DNA of 64,000 nucleotides, taken from contig CAVUFH010000003.1 of assembly GCA_963740835.1 (NCBI GenBank), positions 496,001 to 560,000 on the forward strand, given 5' to 3'. The DNA is from CAVUFH01 sp963740835 (lineage in GTDB: Bacteria > Actinomycetota > Acidimicrobiia > IMCC26256 > PALSA-610). Numbering within the stretch: position 1 is the stretch's first letter; every line of letters starts with the position of its first letter. Below are positions 27,424 to 34,649 of the stretch, in pieces. A model generated the notes under the pieces. It was not told the origin of the DNA. It ran no database searches and saw only the letters and a program-made list of their open reading frames with translations. A program made the translations under genes and the position numbers.

Positions 27424-27792
27424 ATGGACTTCAAGCTCGAACTCGTCGCGGTTCCGGTCTCAGATGTCGACCGCGCCAAGGACTTCTACGTGCAGGCCGG
27501 CTTCAACGCCGACCACGACCACACCGTGAGCGACGAGATCCGCTTCGTGCAACTGACGCCACGCGGATCCGCCTGCTCGATCGCGATCGGCAAGGGCATC
27601 GCGACCACGGAGCCCGGCTCGGTGCAGGGGCTGCAGGTCGTCGTCGACGACATCAACGCGGCACGTAAGGAGCTCACCGACCGCGGCGTCGAGGTGAGCG
27701 ACGTCCAGGATTTCCCGTGGGGCCGCTTCGTCTTCTTCAGCGACCCCGACGGCAACGGCTGGGCCGTCCAAGAGATCCAGGCGCGCAACTGA
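27424..27792 (+). CDS. VOC/glyoxalase superfamily protein
   Basis: This 122-aa protein has the paired beta-alpha-beta-beta-beta units of the vicinal-oxygen-chelate fold (VAVPVSDVDRAKDFYVQAGF; FVFFSDPDGNGWAVQEIQ). A strong AGGAGG precedes the ATG. Such proteins include lactoylglutathione-lyase-like, antibiotic-binding and dioxygenase members. Nothing here points to one of them. Confidence 0.88.
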   Translation: MDFKLELVAVPVSDVDRAKDFYVQAGFNADHDHTVSDEIRFVQLTPRGSACSIAIGKGIATTEPGSVQGLQVVVDDINAARKELTDRGVEVSDVQDFPWGRFVFFSDPDGNGWAVQEIQARN

Positions 27793-27805
27793 CGCGCTGC
27801 GTCTG

Positions 27806-28555
27806 TCACGTGACGAGCGCGAGCCAGTTCGGATTGTGTTCGACGCGCAATGACGCGTGGTCGCCGGGGAGTACCTGTTCGACGATCTCGCGGTAGTACG
27901 CGCGGCCGTTGGGGTCGTCAGTGAAGACAACGACGCCCTCGCCGGTCGCCGGGCAGCCGATCACGAAGTTGCCCGCGTCGAGGTCGAGGCCCCACTGCCA
28001 TCCGAACACTGGTGACGTCGTCTCGAGCCCCCAGCCCGCGCCCCACGCGAGCTCGTCGTCGATGTGCCACTGCGGTTCCCAGCGCGCGTCGTGGTGCTTC
28101 AGCGCGTGCGCGAGGAAGCGGCCGTAGTCGGCACCCGTCGTGTACAGCGGCCGAGAGCCGTCGTAGCCGGGCTCTGCTTCGCCGAAAGTTGTATCGCGCA
28201 GGTCGAGCGGACCGAACACCAAGTCGGTCGCGAGCTCGTCGAGCGACCGTCCGGCACGGCGTTCGAGGTCGTGCTGCAACAGCACAAAAGCTTCGCCCGA
28301 GTAGCCCCACTGCACTCCCGGCGACCGCAATGGCGCGAGGTCCGTGCCGGTACGCCAGTTCGGGTAGCCAGTCGTGTGCGAGAGGACGTGTCGGTAGGAC
28401 ACGTCGTCGCGTATCGGCTCGTCGAGATCCGTTACCAGCGCGAGCGCGAGATCCGCAAGCACCGGTTTCACGAGCGACGCCGCCTTCATCGGCGCGTCGT
28501 CGCCTCGCGTCTCGACCAGCTCCCACGCACGCACGATCCCGACCGAACGACGCAT
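27806..28555 (-). CDS. Beta-lactamase-fold serine hydrolase, shortened
   Basis: This 249-aa protein is related to class C beta-lactamases and penicillin-binding esterases. SLVK gives the SxxK nucleophile and YRHVLSHTTGYPNW the typical second region, followed by WGYSGEAFVLLQ. Only about 35 residues separate SxxK from the LSHTTG segment, fewer than usual. The third KTG-like box is not clear, so activity is uncertain. The ATG at 28555 lies 22 bp from the duplicated tRNA-Ser end, meaning the gene sat directly behind tRNA-Ser before the island inserted. Confidence 0.7.
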   Translation of the reverse strand: MRRSVGIVRAWELVETRGDDAPMKAASLVKPVLADLALALVTDLDEPIRDDVSYRHVLSHTTGYPNWRTGTDLAPLRSPGVQWGYSGEAFVLLQHDLERRAGRSLDELATDLVFGPLDLRDTTFGEAEPGYDGSRPLYTTGADYGRFLAHALKHHDARWEPQWHIDDELAWGAGWGLETTSPVFGWQWGLDLDAGNFVIGCPATGEGVVVFTDDPNGRAYYREIVEQVLPGDHASLRVEHNPNWLALVT

Positions 28556-28576
28556 CAGCACTGCTTCCCGAACGGA

Positions 28577-28634
28577 GCGGAGGGAGTGGGATTCGAACCC
28601 ACGGGGCTCATCACCCAACGGTTTTCAAGACCGT
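28577..28634 (-). repeat. Left attachment site: orphan 3' half of tRNA-Ser(TGA)
   Basis: 58 bp identical to 32253-32310, covering the anticodon arm, variable arm, T-arm and 3' acceptor strand of tRNA-Ser. The 5' half of a tRNA is absent, so it is not a working gene but the duplicated att core. Confidence 0.9.
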
Positions 28635-28737
28635 TACACGCGACCTCGTGACCTGCGTTGTCGCGCCGCGAATGCACGCTGACCTGCGAAAACACTATCG
28701 GCCGTCGTTGGCAGTCGTTGGTGACTTACGGACATTC

Positions 28738-28766
28738 CGCGGACTTTTCGCGGACTGACCGCGGAC
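28738..28766 (+). repeat. Left arm: three CGCGGAC heptamers, 11-bp period
   Basis: CGCGGAC occurs at 28738, 28749 and 28760. The 29-bp block matches 32161-32189 except for one base. It lies ~104 bp inside the left att core, in the same orientation as the right block. The regular spacing of one helical turn suggests cooperative protein binding, as for integrase arm sites. Confidence 0.6.
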
Positions 28767-28905
28767 TCGCTGCCGCTTGCGCTTCGGCTTGGCCTGCTCC
28801 CGCTCGACCTCTTCGGCGGCGATCTGTTTGCTGGAGACAGGACCACCGGGTGCGCGTAGGCTGTTGAGCGAGTCGACATCGCGCGACGTGGGGGGGAAGT
28901 TCGGC

Positions 28906-29370
28906 ATGGTCTCTTGCACGACGTTTCGGCCCGCGGCCGTTGCGGGGATTGCCCTCGCGTTCGTCACGATGGGCGTCGGGTGTGGTGATGATGGGGACTC
29001 GACCAAGAAGGTCGGGGTCGCGTTGCAGGAGTACAAGGTCATTCCCGACACTGGCGACGTGAAGGCCGGCGAGGTCACGTTCGAGACCGAGAACGTCGGT
29101 GGTTCGACACATGAATTCGTCGTGGTGCGAGCCGCAGACGCTGAGAGCCTCCCGACGGACGCCGACGGCGCGGTCGACGAGGAGCAGATCGAAGCCGCCG
29201 ACCAGATCGGCGAGATTGAGGACATCGAGCCGAAGGCGAAGGAGTCCGTCACCTTCGATCTCGACCCGGGCGACTACGTGATGTTCTGCAATGTCGTGGA
29301 CGATGAGAGCGACCCGCCGATCAGCCACTTCCAAAAGGGCATGAGCGCACAGTTCACGGTCTCCGAATGA
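28906..29370 (+). CDS. Cupredoxin-like lipoprotein (island cargo)
   Basis: This 154-aa protein has a lipoprotein signal ending in MGVGC near residue 22 and an acidic linker. A cupredoxin-like beta sandwich follows (EYKVIPDTGDVKAGEVTFE ... FDLDPGDYVMFCNVVDD). The HEF after GGSTHEF, the Cys in MFCNV and a late His in ISHFQKGM resemble copper ligands of small blue-copper proteins, but the set is only partly canonical. A GGGGGGAAG precedes the ATG. A strong terminator follows. It is the only secreted product of the island. Confidence 0.75.
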   Translation: MVSCTTFRPAAVAGIALAFVTMGVGCGDDGDSTKKVGVALQEYKVIPDTGDVKAGEVTFETENVGGSTHEFVVVRAADAESLPTDADGAVDEEQIEAADQIGEIEDIEPKAKESVTFDLDPGDYVMFCNVVDDESDPPISHFQKGMSAQFTVSE

Positions 29371-29391
29371 CCTGACAACCAGGGTGCGCGT

Positions 29392-29424
29392 CGACCCGAC
29401 GACAGGTCGTCGGGTCGCCTTCTT
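29392..29424 (+). terminator. Intrinsic terminator after the lipoprotein gene
   Basis: Perfect 12-bp stem CGACCCGACGAC/GTCGTCGGGTCG with a 2-nt nominal loop, followed by CCTTCTT, 22 bp after the stop codon. Confidence 0.75.
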
Positions 29425-29432
29425 GACGTAGC

Positions 29433-29657
29433 TCAAGACCCGGGCCACTTCTCGTCGCCTTCGATCACGGTGCAACCCGCGGGTGTTTCGTCGAGATGCT
29501 GGATGAGGGAACCGCGGCGGGAGCCGTGCGGCGGCGGTGAGGGATACACGCCTGGGTGTCGCGCCCGGATGAGACGCCGCCCCAGATCGGCGGCTATGTG
29601 CGCGGCTCGCCTGGCGTTGTCTCTCGCTCGACGGGGTCGTCCTCGATTCCGAGCCAC
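29433..29657 (-). CDS. Possible 74-aa island protein
   Basis: This GTG-started frame overlaps the 3' end of the GIY-YIG-like gene in another phase. Its last 45 residues (HPGVYPSPPPHGSRRG ... LDETPAGCTVIEGDEKWPGS) look more protein-like than a chance frame. It may be a separate small gene, or the true tail of the preceding gene after another base slip. No family is recognised. Confidence 0.25.
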   Translation of the reverse strand: MARNRGRPRRARDNARRAAHIAADLGRRLIRARHPGVYPSPPPHGSRRGSLIQHLDETPAGCTVIEGDEKWPGS

Positions 29658-30127
29658 GCGAAGGCTGCATTGCGCGCAGCGATGAGCAGACGGACCACTT
29701 CGGTGCTGTCCATACCAGCGGGCACGACAAGCCAGTCCTGCCATGGGTGCCAGCGAAAGTGGTGTCTGTGAACGAGCCACAGTCGCATTGCCTCCTCGAG
29801 TGCCCATCCGTCGGGATCGATGCGTTCACCTCCATCGACGGTCCCGATCGTCTCGAGGCCGGGCAGAGCGCGCTTGTCGCGAACAGCGGCGAGTCGCTCC
29901 AGTACGCCTGGTTGTCCCTTGCGCGTGTAGCCGATCTTTACGATCCCAAACGTTGCGCAGCAAAAGAAGGCGTACACGGTGCCGTCGTGACCGGTCGTGC
30001 AGTCCCAGTCCCAGCGGCCTGCCTCGATCGTCTGATGAGCGTGCGTGGTCGTTTCCACGCGCACATGTAAGCAACACCGGCGCCGGGGGTCCACCTCGGT
30101 TTCGGGGTTCCAGGGTTGCATGGTCAT
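29594..30127 (-). CDS. GIY-YIG/T5orf172-like protein (island cargo)
   Basis: This protein is about 177 aa. The centre reads VYAFFCCATFGIVKIGYTRK, then LERLAAVRDKRALPGLETIG and a Glu-rich helix (ALEEAMRLWLVHRHHF). This resembles the T5orf172/MUG113 branch of GIY-YIG nucleases, where a strand with VKIGyT is followed by an Arg-containing helix and a late Glu. Such domains occur in phage and mobile-element proteins. The start is uncertain (ATG at 30127, ATG at 30121 or GTG at 30157). Nuclease activity is unproven. Confidence 0.55.
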   Translation of the reverse strand: MTMQPWNPETEVDPRRRCCLHVRVETTTHAHQTIEAGRWDWDCTTGHDGTVYAFFCCATFGIVKIGYTRKGQPGVLERLAAVRDKRALPGLETIGTVDGGERIDPDGWALEEAMRLWLVHRHHFRWHPWQDWLVVPAGMDSTEVVRLLIAARNAAFAWLGIEDDPVERETTPGEPRT

Positions 30128-30157
30128 CCCGGCTGGTTCGGGTGGTGACGTCACCAA

Positions 30158-30381
30158 CGCGCACTGAGGGAGACGCGTTGTCGATCTCGCCTCGTCAATC
30201 TGATCGTCACACTCGACCCGGCCACGGATGCCCCGGATGAGGGAAGTGGGTCGGCCCTTGAGGTCGGGCCCGTTTGCAACACATGTGTGGGAGCCGCGGT
30301 TGGGCGTGTCTTCCTTGGGACCGTGGCCGAACGTGCGTCGCTTCTCGAGCGAGTCGGTGCCAACGACAACGAGGAGACGAC
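30158..30381 (+). ncRNA. Non-coding left end of the IS110 element, candidate bridge RNA region
   Basis: About 220 bp without a gene lies directly upstream of the transposase. IS110-group elements are known to express a structured bridge RNA from this position that pairs with donor and target DNA. Short GC-rich inverted segments are visible (around 30240-30290, GTCGGCCC and GGGCCC motifs), but a full fold was not derived here. The exact element end is not resolved. Confidence 0.3.
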
Positions 30382-31806
30382 ATGCATGACAGACGCCTGG
30401 TCGGTATCGATTTGGGGATCGCGTCCGCGCACGCGGTGCGCGTCCTCGACGGTGAGGGCAACTCGCTCGCCAAACGCAAGGCGCTCCCGACGGTCGAGAG
30501 TCTCACGCAGATCGAGTCCGCCGCCTTGGAAGGAACTCCGCGGGGAACGCGCCTGGAGGTTGTGATCGAACCGACAGGGCCGGCATGGTTGCCGATCGCG
30601 GTGTTCTTCATCAATCGTGGGCACGTCGTGTATCGGGTGAGCTCGGCCGAGTCCGCGGATCTGCGCCGTTACCTCTCCAAGCACGCGAAGACCAACGGGA
30701 TCGACGCGGACACCTTGGCGCGCATCCCGCTGTTCCATCCTGCAGGTGTGCAGGCACTCGAGCTGCCCAATGCCGATGCCGCGTCGTTGGATCGCCGAGT
30801 CCGCGCCGCGCACCGGCTGAGTCGTCAGATCGCGTTGCACAAGACTCGGATCAAGGCGCTGGTCCGACAGGTGATGCCGATGAGTCCCCTGACGGGCAAG
30901 CTCACCCATGCAGATCTTGCGGTCCTGGAACGCTGGGCCGACCCCAACATCCTGGTCAGAGCAGGTCGCAGGCGTGTCGCGGCGGTGATCGCCAACGCGT
31001 CGAACAACCACAGCGGCATCGAACGCGCCGAGGTGTGGCTCAGCGCGGCGCACGCCGCGATCGAGCTCTACGCGGGGCATCCTGCGGTTGCGTTCACGGC
31101 TCTCGCCGCCGAAATCGCGACCGAGGTCCGGCTCGTGCTCGTGTTCGAACACGAACTCGTTGAGCACGCCAGCGAACGCGAGCGTGCGTACGCGAACGTC
31201 GATCCTGCCGGTCTGGCCCGCAGCCTGCCCGGCATCTCCGATGTCGGCGGTCCCGCGCTCGTCGCCAAGCTCGGTGACGCCGCTCGGTTCCGGCGCGGAA
31301 AACAAGTCCGCGCCTTCACCGGCCTGGCGCCAAAAGCATCCGAGACCGGGAACACCGACCGGAAAGGCCAAGCATTGTCCAAAGCCGGGCCGTCGCTGCT
31401 GCGCACCACGCTCGTCATCGCGGCCGACACCGCACGCAAACAAGATCCGCAGCTCGCACGCATCTACTACCTCCAGATGGTCGAACGAGGAAAGAACCAC
31501 CTCGGCGCGTTGTGCGTGGTTGCGGCGACCCTCGCCGAGCGCGCCTGGACCGTCATGAAACGCGGGACGCCCTACATCGTCTGCGACGTCGACGGCCGTC
31601 CCGTCGGACCCGAAGACGCCGCCGCCATCATCGCCGAACACTGGACCGTCCCCGCCGACGTTCGTGCTCGCCGTCGCAACAAGAAAGCAGGGAAGGCCCC
31701 CCAAGCGATCACGACCGGATCGCGCACACGGGGCGACCTTCCCCACAACGCATCGTCAACGCACCACACACCGAAGGTGAATCCACGCGAACGAAGAATC
31801 GCTTGA
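30382..31806 (+). CDS. IS110-family transposase
   Basis: This 474-aa recombinase has an N-terminal DEDD/RuvC-like domain (first Asp in LVGIDLGIASAHAVRVLD; Glu in VVIEPTGPAW; later acids in ERAEVW-type helices). A C-terminal Transposase_20 domain follows (LPGISDVGGPALVAKLGD, then RAFTGLAPK), with the Ser nucleophile region expected in KGQALSKAGPSLLR. It looks full length. The first of two overlapping ATGs (30382) is chosen. It sits inside the tRNA-Ser island and may have replaced much of its original content, including the front of the integrase. Confidence 0.92.
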   Translation: MHDRRLVGIDLGIASAHAVRVLDGEGNSLAKRKALPTVESLTQIESAALEGTPRGTRLEVVIEPTGPAWLPIAVFFINRGHVVYRVSSAESADLRRYLSKHAKTNGIDADTLARIPLFHPAGVQALELPNADAASLDRRVRAAHRLSRQIALHKTRIKALVRQVMPMSPLTGKLTHADLAVLERWADPNILVRAGRRRVAAVIANASNNHSGIERAEVWLSAAHAAIELYAGHPAVAFTALAAEIATEVRLVLVFEHELVEHASERERAYANVDPAGLARSLPGISDVGGPALVAKLGDAARFRRGKQVRAFTGLAPKASETGNTDRKGQALSKAGPSLLRTTLVIAADTARKQDPQLARIYYLQMVERGKNHLGALCVVAATLAERAWTVMKRGTPYIVCDVDGRPVGPEDAAAIIAEHWTVPADVRARRRNKKAGKAPQAITTGSRTRGDLPHNASSTHHTPKVNPRERRIA

Positions 31807-31869
31807 CACCCGATCGCGGATAGGGAATCAGAGTGGCCGATTGTTAGCGCGCCGGCGAGTCGCAGGCGC

Positions 31870-31902
31870 GGGCCCGGCCGGTGGAAGCTCCCGGCCGGGC
31901 CC
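31870..31902. other. Strong 12-bp hairpin downstream of the IS110 gene
   Basis: GGGCCCGGCCGG pairs perfectly with CCGGCCGGGCCC across a 9-nt loop. It lies 64 bp after the transposase stop. It could be a terminator, part of the element right end, or an insulating structure. Confidence 0.5.
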
Positions 31903-31989
31903 AGTCGCGCGCAAGCCACCCGATCGGCGCGAGCAGCGAGCGCAGCGGAACGGTTAGCTGAGGTTGTCGGCAAGGACGTGGATGCCGTC

Positions 31990-32236
31990 CGGCTGATGGA
32001 CGACGAGACACGCCGCGATTGCCGCCGGCGCGTCCGTGCAGGCTGTCCAGTCGATGCTCGGCCATGCCAGCGCCACCATGACGCTCGACCTCTACGGGCA
32101 CTTGTTCGGTGACGAACTCGACGCCGTCGCGGAACGACTCGACGTGGCCGCTCGCGCGTCCGCGGACTTTTCGCGGACTGGCCGCGGACCGGAGGTCGTC
32201 GAGCTTCGCGCGTCGGGCGCATCCCACCGCCGCTGA
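31990..32236 (+). pseudogene. Tyrosine recombinase (integrase), C-terminal remnant
   Basis: The frame reads HAAIAAGASVQAVQSMLGHA and continues through TMTLDLYGHLFGDELDAVAERL, the hallmark end of phage-type XerC/D-like integrases: the conserved His region, LGHAS, and the catalytic Tyr in LYGHLF. The upstream catalytic Arg and N-terminal core-binding part are absent, and the frame is closed before ~31995. The remnant lies next to the tRNA-Ser att core as expected for the island integrase. Its last codons contain the three CGCGGAC heptamers. Confidence 0.8.
32161..32189 (+). repeat. Right arm: three CGCGGAC heptamers, 11-bp period
   Basis: CGCGGAC occurs at 32161, 32172 and 32183, in the same orientation and spacing as the left block at 28738-28766, ~64 bp inside the right att core. 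Confidence 0.6.
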
Positions 32237-32252
32237 CCCGCGATAACGCTTG

Positions 32253-32310
32253 GCGGAGGGAGTGGGATTCGAACCCACGGGGCTCATCACCCAACGGTTT
32301 TCAAGACCGT
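32253..32310 (-). repeat. Right attachment site, within tRNA-Ser(TGA)
   Basis: This copy of the 58-bp direct repeat forms the 3' two-thirds of the intact tRNA-Ser gene. Insertion here preserved the tRNA. Confidence 0.9.
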
Positions 32311-32337
32311 CCCGTTCGGCCGCTCCGGCATCCCTCC
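32254..32337 (-). tRNA. tRNA-Ser (anticodon TGA)
   Basis: A complete class-II tRNA on the reverse strand. The acceptor is GGAGGGA/TCCCTCC with discriminator G, the anticodon stem ACGGT/ACCGT holds the loop CTTGAAA, and the T-arm is GTGGG TTCGAAT CCCAC. It reads UCA and wobble serine codons. It hosts the island and sits 11 bp from the end of serS. Confidence 0.95.
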
Positions 32338-32348
32338 GAATGCGGAGG

Positions 32349-33605
32349 CTACGTCTTGCGGGGGGCGACGCGGTCGAAGCCGGTGAAGGGGCGCAGCACT
32401 TCCGGCACGGTGAAGCCACCGTCGGCGTCCTGGTAGTGCTCGAACAGGAACACGAGGGTGCGGCTCACCGCGCACGCAGTGCCGTTCAACGTGTGCACCA
32501 GCTCGGTCCCGCGCTCGCCCTTCATCCGCGTTCCCAGCCGGCGGGCGGAGTAGTCGGTGTAGTTCGAGCAGCTCGTGAGCTCGCGATACTGCCCTTCGGA
32601 CGGCAACCACGCTTCGATGTCGTACTTCTTCGCCGCGGCCGGGCCGAGATCGCCGGCGGCGATGTTCACGACCCGGTAGGGCAGCTCGAGCCCGCCGATG
32701 ATCTGCTGCTCGATCTGCAGGATGCGTTCGAGCTCGTCCCACGAATCGCTCGGGTCGCAGTACGAGAACATCTCGACCTTGTCGAACTGGTGCACGCGGA
32801 AGATGCCGCGCGTGTCCTTGCCGTACGTACCGGCTTCCCGCCGGAAGCACGTGGAGTAGCCGCCGTAGCGCGCGGGGAGCTGGTCGGGAGTGAGGCTCTC
32901 GCCCCGATGCAGGGCCGACAGCGCGACTTCGCTCGTGCCCGTCAGGAACAAGTCGCCGTCGTCGACGTCGTACACCTGCGCGCGGTCGGTCGGGAAGAAA
33001 CCGGCCTCTTCCATCGTGCGCTCACGCACCAACGCGGGCGTGACGACCGGCACGAAACCGTGCTCGACGAGCGCGCGCATCGCGTAGTTCACGAGCGCGA
33101 ACTCGAGGAGCGCGCCTTCGCGCATGATGTACGCGAAGCGGCTGCCGCTCGCCTCCGCGCCCCGCACGGTGTCGACGAAGCCGATCGCGTCGGAGAACGC
33201 AGCGTGGTCGAGCGGGGGTGCTGCGGGCGCACCGCCGACGACCTCGAGCACGTCGCCTTCGTCCTCGCCGCCGTCGGGTACGGATTCGTGGGCCGGGTTC
33301 GGCACCTGCAACGCCAGGTCGCGAAACCCAGTCTCGATCTTCTGCAGCTCGGCTTCTTGCGTGCTGAGCTCTTCCTTCAGCGTCTGCGCCGCCGCGATCT
33401 TCGCCGGTCGCTCGTCGGCCCCGGCGCGGCCGATCTCCTTCGATGCCGCGTTCTGCCGCGCCCGCAACGAGTCGACTTCATGGATGCGCGCCCGACGCGC
33501 TTCGTCGGCCGCGAGGACTTCGTCGACCAACCCCGCGCGTACCCGCTTGCGTTCGACCCCGCGCCGGTACTCGGGCTCCTCGCGCAGCCGCTTGACGTCG
33601 ATCAC
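32349..33605 (-). CDS. serS: Seryl-tRNA synthetase
   Basis: This 418-aa class-II synthetase has an N-terminal coiled-coil arm (residues ~25-100) that grips the long variable arm of tRNA-Ser. The core motifs are LTGTSEVALSALH, motif 2 STCFRREAGTYGKDTRGIFRVHQF and motif 3 NGTACAVSRTLVFLFEHYQD. Its GTG start overlaps the pheA stop as GTGA, so the two are coupled. Its substrate tRNA lies just downstream. Confidence 0.96.
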   Translation of the reverse strand: MIDVKRLREEPEYRRGVERKRVRAGLVDEVLAADEARRARIHEVDSLRARQNAASKEIGRAGADERPAKIAAAQTLKEELSTQEAELQKIETGFRDLALQVPNPAHESVPDGGEDEGDVLEVVGGAPAAPPLDHAAFSDAIGFVDTVRGAEASGSRFAYIMREGALLEFALVNYAMRALVEHGFVPVVTPALVRERTMEEAGFFPTDRAQVYDVDDGDLFLTGTSEVALSALHRGESLTPDQLPARYGGYSTCFRREAGTYGKDTRGIFRVHQFDKVEMFSYCDPSDSWDELERILQIEQQIIGGLELPYRVVNIAAGDLGPAAAKKYDIEAWLPSEGQYRELTSCSNYTDYSARRLGTRMKGERGTELVHTLNGTACAVSRTLVFLFEHYQDADGGFTVPEVLRPFTGFDRVAPRKT

Positions 33606-34543
33606 GGATTCGGTTCCTCGTCGCGGATCTGCGCGCGCAGTTGCTCGACCCACGTGGTCGCGTGCTTCCACGCGCGCCCGTGCGCGCGCCGGCGTTCGAC
33701 ACCGGCTTCCATCGGTCCGCCGACCGGATACGAGCCGAGGAATTTCACCTCGGCCTGCTTCGCCGCGAGGTTGCGCAGTCCGTCGGCCACGAGTTCGTCG
33801 GCGACGTGACCCTCGACGTCGATGAAGAAGCAATAGTCGCCGAGGCCGCGCTTGGTCGGGCGCGATTCGAGCTTCGTGAGGTTGATCGCACGGGCCGCGA
33901 ACTCCTGAAGGATCGCCAGCAGTGAACCCGGCTTGTCCTCGCGCTGGAAGCACACGATCGTGGTCTTGTCGTGACCGGTGGGCGCCGGGATCCCGCGCCC
34001 CACGAGCACGAAGCGGGTCTGGTTCTCGGGATGGTCCTCGATCTCGGTCGCGAGCACGTCGAGGCCGTACATCTCCGCCGCGAGCTTGTTGCAGATCGCG
34101 GCCTGATCCATCCGCTTCGACTTGGCGACCTCGGACGCGGCTTCGGCCGTCGAGTGCGACGCACGCGTGTCGGCCGCCGTCAGCTTGTTGGCGATCCAGG
34201 CCCGGCACTGCGCGATCGCATGGGGGAACGAGACGACCGTTGCCACATCCGCCAGCGCGACGCCCGGCTTCGCGCACAGGTTGAGCGACACCGGCAGATC
34301 GATCTCCCGTTGGATCCACAGCTCGCTGTCGAACGCGAGCGTGTCCAGAGTGACCGACACGGACCCTTCGATCATGTTCTCGATGGGCACCAACCCGCCG
34401 TCGAACTCACCCCGCTCGACCGTGTTGATGACGTCCGGCACCGACCGCTGCGCGGTGCGCACGCACACCGCGAGGTCGGCCTGAGTGAGGAGCGCCTCCT
34501 CCGTGAACGTGCCTGGCGGCCCGAAGTACGCGATCGTTCGCAC
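33602..34543 (-). CDS. pheA: Prephenate dehydratase
   Basis: This 313-aa enzyme converts prephenate to phenylpyruvate for phenylalanine synthesis. The catalytic domain begins IAYFGPPGTFTEEALL and includes GLVPIENMIEGSV and the PDT motif around NQTRFVLVGRG. An ACT regulatory domain follows (DKPGSLLAILQEFAARAINLTKLESRP), giving feedback by Phe. The GTG at 34543 gives the standard start; no strong ribosome binding site is seen. It overlaps serS by 4 nt and is divergent from the alcohol dehydrogenase. Confidence 0.93.
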   Translation of the reverse strand: MRTIAYFGPPGTFTEEALLTQADLAVCVRTAQRSVPDVINTVERGEFDGGLVPIENMIEGSVSVTLDTLAFDSELWIQREIDLPVSLNLCAKPGVALADVATVVSFPHAIAQCRAWIANKLTAADTRASHSTAEAASEVAKSKRMDQAAICNKLAAEMYGLDVLATEIEDHPENQTRFVLVGRGIPAPTGHDKTTIVCFQREDKPGSLLAILQEFAARAINLTKLESRPTKRGLGDYCFFIDVEGHVADELVADGLRNLAAKQAEVKFLGSYPVGGPMEAGVERRRAHGRAWKHATTWVEQLRAQIRDEEPNP

Positions 34544-34649
34544 CTGCAGATCGTATTCGGCGCACCGGAGTGCCCTCGTCGGCCGCACCCAGGTCGATGT
34601 AACGTCCGCAACAGTTCGCAGTCCCGGACGCAGCACCAAGGAGGCCGCC

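Larger units (their letters stand above)
28577..32310. mobile_element. Degraded genomic island integrated at tRNA-Ser(TGA)
   Basis: A 58-bp perfect direct repeat bounds the segment. The right copy is the 3' part of the intact tRNA-Ser gene, from the anticodon stem on, and the left copy is an orphan 3' half. An integrase C-terminal remnant lies next to the tRNA end. Matching triple-heptamer arms occur ~104 and ~64 bp inside the two cores. Cargo: a cupredoxin-like lipoprotein, a GIY-YIG-like gene and an IS110 transposase. With the integrase truncated, the island should be immobile. Confidence 0.8.

Noticed and set aside
28577..28634. A second tRNA-Ser gene
   Set aside because: Only the 3' part from the anticodon stem is present; acceptor 5' strand and D-arm are missing, so it is an att copy.
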